64,000 bases of DNA from Myxocyprinus asiaticus (taxonomy: Eukaryota; Chordata; Actinopteri; Cypriniformes; Catostomidae). How positions within the stretch are numbered: the stretch's first letter is position 1; the number at the start of each line of letters is the position of its first letter. Where the stretch lies: contig NC_059379.1 in NCBI RefSeq assembly GCF_019703515.2, positions 24,107,880 through 24,171,879 of the forward strand, in the 5' to 3' direction. Below the pieces are notes generated by a model that saw only the letters and a list, made by a program, of their open reading frames with translations, did not search any database and was not told the DNA's origin. A program made the translations under genes and the position numbers. Shown here piece by piece: positions 1-12,297 of this stretch.

Positions 1-2014
1 ATTGAAGGTTATAAATGCTTTAAAACTGTCAGATATTTTAAAGAAATTTAATGAAATGTAAATTATATCGTAAGCTCTATTTCTTTAAACATATATTTTT
101 ATACCCTCCGTTTGCAGAATAAATATAATTAAGTGTTGTTTCTTTGTATGTGTCGTCATATTTTGTTTTATGAAAGGCCTTCTTTTAGATAACTGTGCCA
201 ATTTTTCGGCAGGGTTTGCTGAACACTGCTAACCTGTCATTGCCAATGAAAAATAAAGATAGCTCTGAAATCGTTTTTTCTCTCTCGTCTTGCTCTTTTC
301 ACCTTTTTCTCCTGCTACAATTTTCCCTTTGTGGTTTAACCATGATCTGGTGATTTATTCAGTATATATAATAAACTATATATTGGTCATTGTTTGTTCA
401 TGATACCTAATGTAATAACTGATGTTAACGAATGGAATATTATTGTAAAGTGTTCCAGATTACTTTAATTTACATGATTCTCATAGGCCTGAAAATCACA
501 ATTTTATAATTCTCTAATATTTCCAGGTTCATGTGAATCCTGTTTTGCAAGCAACTGCAACAGAAATACTGTAATGAGGTAGACTATATCAATGTTTTAT
601 GACTGTAACCTCTGCAGAAATAATTATTGTTGCGGTCAAAGTGTGGAGCAAGAGAGAGAGCATGTAATCACACTGCTCTGATGGACAGGTGGCTCTGAGG
701 GCATTAGCCAGACTTAAGGGGATGAGAACATTCCAAAGCCAAAGCTTGTAGAGGGACATCTCACAAGACTGAACCTCAGTCTAAACTATTAAAATGAAAA
801 TGTTCTTGAAAGGTGTGGAAACTGAGATAAAAGGCTCTGTGTTAAAAAATCAATGCAGTAGCCTACCAGCCTAGGAATGCTGGGATGGTCTTAGGGTTCT
901 AGAAAGAAAAGAACTGCAACTCATTGACCTTCACCTACAGGGAGAGAAAATCTCCAGCTTCCTCACAGCTCACATCCCTGAGATGATGAATTTTGTTTAC
1001 CTATGCTCTGCCAAATGCATTTCAGTCACATATCAACACTATGGGCTCAGAAGTTAAATAGCTTATATATATAAATATATATATACAGTATATACATAAA
1101 TAATTGATGTATGATTCATAATTTTGCAAATCAGCATTAATCTGAGTAAGATTGTTAGATAATGAGTGATCTATTTAGAATCTGTTAGTAAAATCATAAG
1201 TAATCACATGATTGGATAATCATTTAATCATTGGTTTTACATTATGACTGCTGTTGAGCAAATATGAAAGTTAATATCAAGAGGATGTTTTTTTATTAGA
1301 CTCACTGTATATAATGTAACTACTAGACATAGAATTTGACTTCAATGCGCCTTTTCTTTTTGAGAGGAACTTGTTTAAAAAATGTCAAATTTTCCATTTA
1401 GTGTGTGTCACTATTAAGAAGGTCAGGTTGGGCTTTAATGATTGTATCTGAATACTGATTAGATCACAAAGGAGTAGCTGTTTGAAAAAATTAGAAGCAA
1501 TTTCCTGGAGAATTTAATATAATTTCATTAATTGAATGAAGAAGTCAGATAGCGGCACATGGCAAAGATTTGTGGTTTGAGTAATCATTTTTGTGTGAGG
1601 TAGTTAAATCTAAATCTAATTTAAAAAAAAGCTAAGATAAAGTATTTTTTGTGTAGTCTCTTTATACCTATATACCTGTTGGTTAGAAAATAGCAAAATC
1701 ATTGAAAATAATTCTTGCTTAGAGATGCGTACTAGATACTATAGACATCTTAAAATAATTATGAGTTTATTACAGTTGTGTAGGCAACAGTTTCCTCAAG
1801 TAAACTAGAAAATAAATCTGTAATTAAAGAAACATATTCAAGTTCTTAAACATACATATCTTTTATGTTCCAAGGAAAAGTGTAATTCCTCAGCTACTTT
1901 TGAGGTGAAGGGCAAGGTTATTACTAAGTGTGATGCACTGAACATCTATAGCCTATCATTTAACCCACAGAGATATTTTGCTGTTCCTTATGGAGCTGTA
2001 ATTCTTGTCTTCCT
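1..2014. other. AT-rich stretch without a recognised gene
   Basis: No coding run with splice context or recognisable protein similarity is visible on either strand. A short TA-rich microsatellite lies near 1064-1100. The stretch lies downstream of the minus-strand TMEM130-like gene, so part of it could be untranslated or intergenic sequence; nothing decides this. Confidence 0.5.
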
Positions 2015-2836
2015 GGGGCCGGTTGCACAAGCTATACGTAAGTTACAGCTTAGCCTAGTTGTGGTGTAAATGGGCACTAAGTCGCAGTTTACGCATTACT
2101 AAATATTTGAGCGTTGCACCATTAATCTTTGTTAGAACGTAACCCTACGACCAGGAGTAACTGATGGAATTAAAAAGCAGACTCATTTTAAGACATCAAT
2201 GAGCTCATGTTTTGGTTGACAGGCTTCAGTCCTTTTGACATATATGATGATGGTGTTGGCATTTACACTCATTTACATTTACGGGAGAAAACATTATGTA
2301 AAAAAGTTACTTCTTCAGCATGAAACTGATCTAACATATACAAAATATATATGATATTAAAATGAATAAATGTCTATTTTTCCAGCCTGTTGTATTAGTA
2401 TTTATTTATTTATTGCCCCTTATTCATTTTAGATACAATTATTGAATATTGTTATTTTCATAGGCTAAATATTCCAATAATGAAATCTTGTTTTATTAAG
2501 TTTCGTATATTAGTGGGGATATAATTTATTACAGCTGACAGTTACATGAGCAAACAAAGTTTGAACATCAGCAGTAACAAGATCAAGTTCACAGCTTTTT
2601 AACACTTGTGTACAAACTTGAAGGTTGCTTATTGGATCAGTACAAGTAAATGTCATATTATGCGACAACACATCACGGAGAGCTTACAACCTATTTAAGT
2701 CTTGCCTTAAGAACAGTTGATGCAACCAAATTAAGCACTGACTTAGTTACAAACTAACTAGTAGTTACTAAGCCCTTAGTGTGAACTTTACGTCTCAACT
2801 TAAGTGAGAACATTCGCACAGCTTGTGCAACCCTAC
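2015..2836. mobile_element. MITE-like element with GGTTGCACAAGCT inverted ends
   Basis: The left end carries ggttgcacaagct (about 2020-2032). The right end carries its complement agcttgtgcaacc (about 2820-2832). Next to the ends, imperfect inverted matches continue, with sequence resembling ctaagt/acttag motifs. There is no transposase reading frame. The termini resemble non-autonomous PIF/Harbinger or ISL2EU-type elements of fish, but no clear target duplication was found, so the superfamily is an inference. Confidence 0.55.
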
Positions 2837-3454
2837 CCTGGTACCTTGCAGTGCAGATGGCAAATGTCATTAATCATCACAGCAGGAACATACAGGTCAG
2901 ACTCATTCATTTCAGGAGAAAGAGCTCTTGGTCTTAGACAAGGAAACTCACTAGAAAAGAAATATGATCTTTCACACAAACAAAACTAAAGCCAGCACTG
3001 CTTGTTGTACAATAGGTTCAAGTTAAAAAAATTCTTCTTGTAACAATTTCTAGAAAGGCATCCTTTTTGAACTGCATGCAATGATCCAAATTCATAATCA
3101 ATGCCAAGATCCATTAGAAACGCAAAGAGTTCACATTAACAAATAGAACCTTTTTGAAGTATAACCTTAAAACACCCTTTTTGAATATGAACTAAAATGG
3201 TCAGAAAAAAGCACAAGCAGGAATAGAGGGAGAATCATTAGTGAGTTCACATAGAGGAGAATGAATCAGATGTGCAAAATAAAAGCTTTCAGTGGTTCTG
3301 TATTGTGTTGATTCACAGAATGTTGAGTCAAGACTGACCTTCTATCTTCTCAGATGTGAATAGCTAGATAATGTAGCATGATAATGCAATGACTGGCTAA
3401 TATGAAGGAACACTTCATGTGTTATGTGGACCGAATGTTGACTGTAAGTCCCTG
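2837..3454. other. Region downstream of the TMEM130-like stop codon
   Basis: On the minus strand this follows the stop of the TMEM130-like gene and probably contains its 3' untranslated region. I could not find a convincing polyadenylation signal on the minus strand. No other gene is visible. Confidence 0.4.
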
Positions 3455-6400
3455 CTAATGAAGAAGGGGCTGGGCTTCACTGCTCTTAGAGGCAGATGAT
3501 GGAACAGGAGTACAGGGGATGAGCTCAATGTCTGTGAATGAGAGATAATTCACATCTTCCACCTGAAGACATACAAAAAGAGAAAACAACATTTACACAC
3601 TCATAACATAAAGCAGTAACTACTGTATATAATACAGACATATAGCCTACCACCAGGCAAAACAAAATGTTCAAGCACAGCCAAATTACTGGACTACAAT
3701 AGAAATACATGTAAATCTTCATTATATATATACACTGTGTGTGTGTGTATATACAGGTGCATCTCAATAAATTAGAATGCCATGGAAAAGTTCATTTATT
3801 TCAGTAATTCAACTCAAATTGTGAAACTCGTGTATTAAATAAATTCAATGCACACAGACTGAAGTAGTTTAAGTCTTTGGTTCTTTTAATTGTGATGATT
3901 TTGGCTCACATTTAACAAAAACCCACCAATTCACTATCTCAACAAATTAGAATACATCATAAGACCAATAAAAAAAACATTTTTAGTGAATTGTTGGCCT
4001 TCTGGAAAGTATGTTAATTTACTGTATATGTACTCAATACTTGGTAGGGGCTCCTTTTGCTTTAATTACTGCCTCAATTCAGCGAGGCATGGAGGTGATC
4101 AGTTTGTGGCACTGCTGAGGTGGTATGGAAGCCCAGGTTTCTTTGACAGTGGCCTTCAGCTCATCTGCGTTTTTTGGTCTCTTGTTTCTCATTTTCCTCT
4201 TGACAATACCCCATAGATTCTCTATGGGGTTCAGGTCTGGTGAGTTTGCTGGCCAGTCAAGCACACCAACACCATGGTCATTTAACCAACTTTTGGTGCT
4301 TTTGGCAGTGTGGGCAGGTGCCAAATCCTGCTGGAAAATGAAATCAGCATCTTTAAAAAGCTGGTCAGCAGAAGGAAGCATGAAGTGCTCCAAAATTTCT
4401 TGGTAAACGGGTGCAGTGACTTTGGTTTTCAAAAAACACAATGGACCAACACCAGCAGATGACATTGCACCCCAAATCATCACAGACTGTGGAAACTTAA
4501 CACTGGACTTCAAGCAACTTGGGCTATGAGCTTCTCCACCCTTCCTCCAGACTCTAGGACCTTGGTTTCCAAATGAAATACAAAACTTGCTCTCATCTGA
4601 AAAGAGGACTTTGGACCACTGGGCAACAGTCCAGTTCTTCTTCTCCTTAGCCCAGGTAAGACGCCTCTGACATTGTCTGTGTTTCAGGAGTGGCTTAACA
4701 AGAGGAATACGACAACTGTAGCCAAATTCCTTGACATGTCTGTGTGTGGTGGCTCTTGATGCCTTGACCCCAGCCTCAGTCCATTCCTTGTGAAGTTCAC
4801 ACAAATTATTGAATCGATTTTGCTTGACAATCCTCATAAGGCTGCGGTTTTCTCGGTTGGTTGTGCATCTTTTTCTTCCACACTTTTTCCTTCCACTCAA
4901 CTTTCTGTTAACATGCTTGGATACAGCACTCTGTGAACAGCCAGCTTCTTTGGCAATGAATGTTTGTGGCTTACCCTCCTTGTGAAGGGTGTCAATGATT
5001 GTCTTCTGGACAACTGTCAGATCAGCAGTCTTCCCCATGATTGTGTAGCCTAGTGAACCAAACTGAGAGACCATTTTGAAGGCTCAGGAAACCTTTGCAG
5101 GTGTTTTGAGTTGATTAGCTGATTGGCATGTCAAAATATTCTAATTTTTTGAGATAGTGAATTGGTGGGTTTTTGTTAAATGTGAGCCAAAATCATCACA
5201 ATTAAAAGAACCAAAGACTTAAACTACTTCAGTCTACTGAAATAAATGAACTTTTCCACGACATTCTAATTTATTGAGATGCACCTGTATATATATATAT
5301 ATAGTATTATTTAAAGGATAACTATGCTGTATACAAATAATGATTGTAACATTAATGCCTGAAGAAATCCTGCATTTTTTCCCTTATTTTTATTGCTATT
5401 ATAAAAAGAATATATATACATAAATTTGTGCTCAAAAGTTTGCAGAAATTGTGACATTTTGGCATTGATTTTGAAAGTATGACTGATCATGCAAAAAAAC
5501 TGTCTTTTATTTAAGGATAGTGATCATATGAAGCCATTTATTATCACATAGTTGTTTGGATCCTTTTTAAATCATAATGATAACAGAAATCACCCAAATG
5601 GCCCTGATCAAAAGTTTGCATACCCTTGAATGTTTGGCCTTGTTACAGACACACAAGGTGACACACACAGGTTTAAATGGCAATTAAAGGTTAATTTCCC
5701 ACACCTGTGTCTTTTTAAATTGCAATTAGTGTCTATGTATGAATAGTCAATGAGTTTGTTAGCTCTCACGTGGATGCACTGAGCAGGCTAAATACTGAGC
5801 CATGGGGAGCAGAAAAGAACTGTCAAAAGACCTGCGTAACAAGGTAATGGAACTTTATAAAGATGGAAAAGGATATAAAAAGATATCCAAAGCCTTGAAA
5901 ATGCCAGTCAGTACTGTTCAATCACTTATTAAGAAGTGGAAAATTTGGGGATCTCTTGATACCAAACCAAGGTCAGGTAGACCAAGAAAGATTTCAGCCA
6001 CAACTGCCAGAAGAATTGTTCGGGATACAAAGAAAAACCCACAGGTAACCTCAGGAGAAATACAGGCTGCTCTGGAAAAAGACGGTGTGGTTGTTTCAAG
6101 GAGCACAATATGACAATACTTGATCAAAAATGAGCTGCATGGTCGAGTTGCCAGAAATGCCACAAAAAAGCCTGGTTACAATATGCCCGACAACACCTTG
6201 ACACGCCTCACAGCTTCTGGCACACTGTAATTTGGAGTGACGACACCAAAATAGAGCTTTATGGTCATAACCATAAGCCCTATGTTTGGAGAGGGGTCAA
6301 CAAGTATTGTGCTCTTTGAAACAACCACACCATCTTTTTTTGCATGATCAGTCATATTTTCAAAATCAATGCCAAAATATCACAATTTCTGCCAGGGTAT

Positions 6401-6585
6401 GAAAACTTTTGAGCACAACTGTATTTATATATACACTGCCGTTCAGAAGTTTGGGGTCACTTGACTGAAATGTTTCTCATGATCTTATAAACCTTTTGAT
6501 CTGAAGGTATATGCTTAAATGTTTGAAATGATATTTTATAGACAAAAATGCCAACATAAAAATGTATTTCATTACAAAACTAAAA

Positions 6586-6663
<78 letters not shown>

Positions 6664-6978
6664 TAAATGGATGACTTGGACCGAATAATAAAGAAAAGAA
6701 CTGTTTAAAAAGCATCCCAGGGTGATACCTCAAGAAGTTGGTTGAGAAAATGTCAAGAGTACATGTCTGCAAATTCTAGGCAAAGGGTGACTACTTTGAA
6801 GATGCTAAAATATAACACAGTTTTGATTTATTTTGGATTTTGTTTAGTCACAACATAATTCCCATAGTTCCATTTATGTTATTCCATAGTTTTGATGACT
6901 TTACTATTATTCTAAAATGTGAAAAATAATAATAATAAAGAATGAGTAAGAGACCCTAAACTTTTGACCGGTAGTGTG

Positions 6979-7033
<55 letters not shown>

Positions 7034-8062
7034 TTTATATAACAGCAATAAAAATAAGAATAAAAATAAATATCAAAATAATAATAAGAAGAAAATACTA
7101 AAATGATAACTGTGCTGTATACAAATAATTATCGTAGTATTAATGCCCAAAGTAATCCCAAATGTGTCTTCTAATAAAGGCTGTTTCCTCAAAAATACTT
7201 TGGTGTGTATTAACCTCTAGTGGACAAACATGAATACTACACTTAATACTAACTATTTACACTACGTAAAAACATATGCATTCACTTGAGTCTCTGTTCT
7301 TATCCTCTGTCATGATCTGAATCACTCACCACTGCCTTAGACATGAGGGATTCCTGCGGTGTACGACACACTGAGACAAAGATGAATATGACGGTGGCAA
7401 AAATCACAACAGCGCAAGGCAAAATAAAGATGAGGTGACTCACAGCTGAGGAGGAAAAAGTACATTTACATGTGAGCTTGCATAATACATAGAAACGGCC
7501 AACACTGTTTAGCTGGAAATGGAACTGGTTTAACAGTACATTATAGGCTATTTTTAGATTCAGAATTAGCTAAGTATAAGTTTAACATTTCATTTGAAAC
7601 CTGTGGAAAGTAAAACCTACTTCAAAAGCTGAAAGGCAAAATGTTGTATCATTGGGTAATTCAGACTTCTCATGCTAAGGCTGCATGAATCATGAATGAA
7701 CAATCAGAGGTCTAAAGACACAACAGCTGCTACCATTGTTTTCCGGCATTGAGCACCATGTTGTTTTGCTACAGACTGCGTCAGATACTCCATCCTGATG
7801 CAAACAGTGATTTTAAATGGTCAGGCTCACAGTGATTTTCAAAGGTCAGGCTCATTCATGTGGTGCATCTTTCCATTAACTTAAAGTTCATTTCCAATAC
7901 CCCTACTCTAATTTCAAGATGAAAATGCATCCTATTGTGCCAGTACATGACAAACATCATACTCCACTGTAAACACTAATGTTGTCTTTGCTAAAATCAA
8001 GTTGAAATGTACTTGAAATGTCAAATTTTGGGCTCATGACTATTCAAATATCTTTACTTGAA

Positions 8063-8129
<67 letters not shown>

Positions 8130-9894
8130 CCTATAGACTTAAGATTTTAAGTGTTATTAACTCAAACAATTAAGTAAAAATTGAGCTATGGGGAATGCCC
8201 ATAATCCCTAGCGCTTCAATTATTTCATTATGTTTCCTTGGTCAAAGGGAACTTATGGGGCCATTTAAATAGTTATTTTAAAGAATTCATAGAGGTTTTA
8301 GTTCCATTGCTATATTATTTATGTTGTTTTGTTGCAAACTGTTGTTTCATGTGATGACACCATTAGGGTGATCTGTGTCCCCTTTGGACAATTTGGACAT
8401 TTTTAACAATTATTCCGTTTTCAGTGTTTGTTATTGTATAATATAAATTTGAGTCAATTCAACTAAAATTATTAAGTAGAATCAACAATATTTAAAAAGC
8501 AATTCTGTGTTAAGTCTACTTGCATATAGTTGCCTTAACTAAAATAGTTCTTAATTACTCAAGTTTCGGAGATGCCATTACTGAATTCAATTGAGGGGAT
8601 GAGTTTACTCAATCAACTGAGTAAAGTCAACTTTTAGGGTTTTCAGTATACAGTATAAACAAGGATTGCCACCCACAATTAATATACATTTCTTATATAA
8701 AACTATACTTACGACTGCTCTGTACATAGATGTAGTAGGATGTCTGGAGGCTGCTGATATCATTTGTCACACTGAGATCTAGACAATAAGTTCCTACAGA
8801 TCTGAAGGTGTAGTTCAAATTGAATTTATTGTCATAGAGCCTGACTATATTGCAGGATGTTGGACTGGGTGAGTCGCAATCAGACAAAACTCTCCAGCAC
8901 AGCCAAACCGGAGAACTGCACACATCACATGCAATAGAAGAATTAGCATGATAAACAGAAAGACACATGAGAAAGCAAAAGAGAATAAGACTAAATGAAG
9001 AAATAATTGCACATAAACATTTTACACCTTTCCGTTTATTGATTTATTTTACTGTTTTGAAATGTATTTACCTTCCTCCAACCTGAAAGGAAAGACTGCT
9101 GCTTTGGTCCACGTTATAATTTAAAGGTCCTCTCAATTCAATGCTCTTTATGGGATCTACAAAACAAAAGAACACAGAATGCTGCAGCTCATTTTTGACA
9201 TGTGAACACCACTAGATCTATATAAAGAGCTGAATGAAGTGATCAGTGATAGTGATGTCGCACCCACCTAACACAGTCAAATCTACAGAGTACAGCCCAG
9301 TAATTGTGGAATGTTTGGTTGTATTTGCTCTAATGCTCAGTTTAAATGTGTAGTTTCCAGGTGACGTGTAGCAACACTGGACAAAAGGCTCTGGACCTTT
9401 AAGCACTTCCCTAAAAACAATGACAGTTGCATTAAATACAATATGTACTGTATTTTTATTTATTTATTTATTTTATTTTATTTTTTTTTTAGAAAAGATT
9501 AGTTGATTAAAATTAAGGATAAACAGAAATTACCCATTGCCCAAGTCCCATGTGTACATAAAAGTCGCAGAGCGTAAGTTGTGTCTTTGGTTAGAGAGCT
9601 CAAATGAAACCACGGTGTCAATGTAAGATGCCAACTCTCCACTATCCCGCAAATATGTTGAATTCCCATCCATTTGGCGGAAGGTGATTTTTCCTGTCAC
9701 ATTTCCTAGTGCAAAAAATATGGCAAAATGAAAACAACAAAATCCGCACCAGTTACAGCCAGCCCAAAAGGCATAAGAAGACAAGTCAACTTACCAAATG
9801 AATGGATTAACTCATTGGGTATCCCAAAAGCAAGAGAGGAAATCAGTGAGAGAAAAGTGTGAAACGGAACACTCTGGATCCTGAAGGAAACCAT
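3455..9894 (-). CDS. tmem130: TMEM130-like single-pass membrane protein with PKD-like domain (7 exons)
   Basis: Coding exons on the minus strand are 9894-9795, 9705-9534, 9410-9268, 9156-9072, 8915-8713, 7445-7330 and 3562-3455. All junctions are GT-AG and the frame stays open, giving 308 aa. The start MVSFRIQ leads into a hydrophobic signal peptide. Residues about 60-130 form a PKD-like beta domain (TWDLGNG, then SPGNYTFKLS). A second Ig/PKD-like part follows (WLCWRVLSDC, then SVGTYCLDLS). A transmembrane helix (LIFILPCAVVIFATVIFIFV) lies at about 240-260, followed by a short cytoplasmic tail ending QPLLH. Several NxS/T glycosylation sites lie in the lumenal part. The layout and the YCxxxSVxN and VEDVxxxSFTDI patterns fit TMEM130, whose function is poorly known. 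The protein is shorter at the N-terminus than the human protein of about 435 aa. The last intron (3563-7329) is filled with Tc1-type insertions. It is head to head with BAIAP2L1. The exon model is firm; the family name is likely but not searched. Confidence 0.78.
3754..5287 (-). mobile_element. Tc1-like DD34E transposon, family 1 copy A
   Basis: The ends are perfect complements (acaggtgcatctcaataaat and its complement) inside TA target duplications at 3752-3753 and 5288-5289. The terminal inverted repeats are about 200 bp. The right arm has lost about 50 bp compared with the left arm and with the other copies. It sits in the last intron of the TMEM130-like gene in the same orientation. Related copies are at 45206-46764, 56953-58533 and 59093-60672. 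Confidence 0.93.
4079..5074 (-). CDS. Tc1-like transposase, C-terminally truncated
   Basis: This is an uninterrupted 331-codon frame, close to the usual 340 or so for Tc1 transposases. An N-terminal paired-like helix-turn-helix (TVVQKTIIDTLHKEG through SKHVNRKLSGRKK) is followed by a GRKR-type basic linker. The catalytic core follows, with first Asp in SDESKF, second Asp in QQDLAPAH and Glu in NPIENLW. The second and third are separated by 34 residues, so this is DD34E. The frame ends at SMPR because a CGA codon seen in copy B has become TGA, removing about 16 C-terminal residues. Copy C has the same stop. The DNA cut-and-paste role is established for the family; whether this copy is active is doubtful. 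Confidence 0.88.
   Translation of the reverse strand: MVSQFGSLGYTIMGKTADLTVVQKTIIDTLHKEGKPQTFIAKEAGCSQSAVSKHVNRKLSGRKKCGRKRCTTNRENRSLMRIVKQNRFNNLCELHKEWTEAGVKASRATTHRHVKEFGYSCRIPLVKPLLKHRQCQRRLTWAKEKKNWTVAQWSKVLFSDESKFCISFGNQGPRVWRKGGEAHSPSCLKSSVKFPQSVMIWGAMSSAGVGPLCFLKTKVTAPVYQEILEHFMLPSADQLFKDADFIFQQDLAPAHTAKSTKSWLNDHGVGVLDWPANSPDLNPIENLWGIVKRKMRNKRPKNADELKATVKETWASIPPQQCHKLITSMPR
5425..6424 (+). mobile_element. Internally deleted Tc1-like element with broken transposase
   Basis: Inverted ends are visible: tgtgctcaaaagtttgcag at about 5427 and its degenerate complement near 6400-6420, each followed inward by matching sequence around tgactgatcatgcaaaaaa. A 103-codon frame from 5802 to 6113 (MGSRKELSKDLRNKVMELYK) encodes the Tc1 helix-turn-helix and the GRPRK linker, then stops. 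Traces of the first catalytic region (ELYGHNHKPYVWRG-like) lie at 6255-6300 in another frame. Everything after it, including the second Asp and the Glu, is missing. It can only be a non-autonomous relic. It lies in the last TMEM130-like intron. Confidence 0.8.
6434..6976. mobile_element. Tc1/mariner-type MITE, copy 1 of 3
   Basis: It begins cactgccgttcagaagtttg after TA and ends acttttgaccggtagtgt, an imperfect inverted pair. There is no transposase. A (TA)n tract of about 70 bp sits inside at 6590-6659. The internal sequence (gatgacttggaccgaataataaag and catcccagggtgatacctc) recurs almost identically at 26036-26520 and in diverged form at 33369-33805. Confidence 0.75.
6590..6659. repeat. (TA)n microsatellite
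   Basis: Uninterrupted TA dinucleotides inside the MITE; likely length-variable. Confidence 0.95.
6981..7031. repeat. (TA)n microsatellite
   Basis: A run of TA repeats directly next to the right end of the MITE, consistent with insertion into a TA-rich target. Confidence 0.95.
8066..8128. repeat. (TA)n microsatellite
   Basis: A TA run of about 60 bp in intron 5 of the TMEM130-like gene. Confidence 0.95.
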
Positions 9895-10749
9895 TTTGAA
9901 GATGCCTTAATTAAATATTAATTTGACATGAATAAAAAACAACTGAGGACTAAATTATTTCTCATAAAAGGGAAGCATATGTTGAAATATATTACTTAGA
10001 ACTATAATAAGCTATATTTTACTAGTTCATGTGGTGGACTCATCAGCATGAATCTCCAAATGAGTACAGGCAACAGCTTGTGACTTTGAGTTGTGTCTGT
10101 TTCACACTCTTTTGTAAAGTCTTGAAATCATATTCACGTGTTGAATTCTTGTGTTCCTCTGAATAATGAGGTGTATTGTGTTGCCAAAGAGAACATAATT
10201 CATGCAGAAACGTAACTGATTCACAAGTCCACTCCTTCTAAACCTCAAATATTTAATGATGTAAAAATGTCTCTACGTATTATCTCAAAGGTTTAAAAAT
10301 ATATGTAGTTAATTTAATCTTACAACACACGTTTACATGTAAAATGGCCACATAGTGGTGCAGTAAAATTCTATGAGACTGTTTGTGCCATTGTTAAATG
10401 GATAGTTCACACAAAAATCACAATTCTCTCATGATGTATTCACCCTCATTCCATCCCAGATGTATATGACTTTCTTTCTTCAGCAGAACACAAACAAAGA
10501 TTTTTGGAGGAATATCTCAGCTCTGTGGGTCCATACAATGCATGTGAATGGTGACCAGAACTTTGAAGCTCCAAAAAGCACATAAAACTTCTGAAGCAAC
10601 CCAATTGGGTGAGAACAGACCAAAATGTAACTCCTTTTTCACTATAAATCTTGACATGTGTTGTCTCCTTGGTGATCATGATTTCAAGCTTGATTACACT
10701 TCCTAGCACCATCTAGCGCTCTGTGCATGCGTCAAGAAAGTGTAATCGA

Positions 10750-11450
10750 CAGGGGTGTAACGATTCACTCATCTTACAATTTGGTTTGGTTCACGATACT
10801 GAACTCAAGGTTTGGTTCAGTTCACAATTTTTTAAACTAAGCCTAAATCAAGAAATTTTTTTAAGATTGAAAGTTTTTTATTTTTCATCATTATTACAAA
10901 TACATATGCAAAACAGTTCCTTTCCTTTGAAATTTAGCTGTTCTTCAGAGTGGTAAATGATGCATCAGAGATGTACTGGGACTAAAAATCAGTCCAGAAC
11001 AGACCAATGGTGACACCAAATGGAAATATTATCTTATAATTCTGCTTACTGAAAATACTGAATTATGTTAGATACATATGCTGCTTACATACTGTTATTG
11101 CTTACATGCATTTAAAATATTTTAAATTCAAATTTTTATTTTTCTAAAATACTATTGACTCTGATTACATCTAAATAATGTTTTCATAAATACATATTTA
11201 AAGGAAGTGCATGCTTATCCAAATAAATAATAATAATTTACTGATTAATAATAATAATCAGGCTGATTGCTTGATTGCCACTCAACATTCCAACACTACA
11301 CAGTCGTTAATACGGCCCTGAATAGAACAGACAAAAAATAATGTTTTATTTTTTTAAACATCACATCTCCATGATGCACATTATCACATTTTTAACCGTG
11401 ATGTACACGTTTATTGTGATTTTTAACCACAATAAACAATTACACCCCTA
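10750..11450. mobile_element. Non-autonomous hAT element with 8-bp target duplication
   Basis: The ends are caggggtgtaa and ttacacccct followed by a. They are flanked by the exact duplication gtaatcga at 10742-10749 and 11451-11458. The 8-bp duplication and the AGGGGTGTAA terminus are typical of hAT elements. The inside is AT-rich with no transposase. It is younger than the fold-back MITE into which it is inserted. Confidence 0.88.
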
Positions 11451-11698
11451 GTAATCGAGGTTGAAATCATGATCGTGCCTTGAGACTACAATGGCAAGAT
11501 GTACTCTGAAAAAGGAGTTCTATTTTGGTCTGTTCTAACATATAATTGATTAGATAGCTTCTGATGACATGGATTTAACCACTGGAGTCGTATTGATTAC
11601 TTTTATGCTGCCTTTATGTGCTTTTTGGAGCTTCAAAGTTTTGGTCAGCATTTACCTGCATTGTATGGACCTACAGAGCTGAGATATTCTTCCAAAAA

Positions 11699-11700
<2 letters not shown>

Positions 11701-11733
<33 letters not shown>

Positions 11734-11742
11734 TAATAATAA
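11701..11742. repeat. (AAT)n microsatellite
   Basis: Trinucleotide run with one aac interruption, in the right arm of the fold-back MITE. Confidence 0.9.
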
Positions 11743-12267
11743 TAAATATTGTGTGTTCTGCAGAAGAAAGAAAGTCATGCACATCTGGGATGGCATGAGG
11801 ATGAGAAAATGAGAGAATTTTCATTTTGGGGTGGACTATACCTTTAAATTATTTGATACCACATAGGCCACACTTGTTCTCAGTTATCAAGGCTACCCGC
11901 TTCAGTCTGTTAGTGTACTTCATATGAGTTTATGTTACTCAAAGACAAGTAAAGTTTTCAATTTTCAGCTTAAAGGAGCAAATCACAAGAACGAAAACAA
12001 ATTGTCGGCATTTGTAATAAAAAGATTCCACAGCGCGCGCTTCCCACTATAGGACTCGCAAGCATTCGATGATTTCGCTTTCGACCAGAAAACATGTTTA
12101 GAAATTAAGGATGTATTTACAGTAAATATCACAGTGTATAATATAACCAGTTTAATAATAATAACACTGTGCCACAATTACAATTTCTTTCCAATATAAG
12201 GCTTAAGCAATTAGTACTCAGATTTTACTCAACTTGAAAATTCCATTTAATCGAGAAAATGAACAGC

Positions 12268-12297
12268 TGACGTCACGGATCCCACCTTTCCCACGTG
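12268..12297. promoter_or_regulatory. CRE-like and E-box motifs upstream of BAIAP2L1
   Basis: A perfect palindrome TGACGTCA lies at 12268-12275 (binding site class of CREB/ATF). CACGTG lies at 12292-12297 (bHLH E-box class). They are about 200 bp upstream of the start codon, in a stretch locally richer in CG than its surroundings. No TATA box stands out. The motifs are seen directly; a promoter role is inferred from position. Confidence 0.5.

Larger units (their letters stand above)
10394..11846. mobile_element. Fold-back (long inverted repeat) MITE split by a hAT insertion
   Basis: The left arm (from ggatagttcacacaaaa, about 10400) and the right arm (ending ttttggggtggactatacc) are complements over about 300 bp. 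Both contain the modules catcccagatgt...gactttctttctt and ggagcttcaaagtt. The loop is interrupted by the hAT element at 10750-11450. Other copies of the fold-back family lie at 43877-44436, 54605-54950 and (half) 27015-27130. It has no coding capacity. It lies between the TMEM130-like gene and BAIAP2L1. Confidence 0.78.

Noticed and set aside
4125..4406. 93-codon frames repeated opposite each family 1 transposase
   Set aside because: They recur at every copy only because they lie antisense to the conserved catalytic region.
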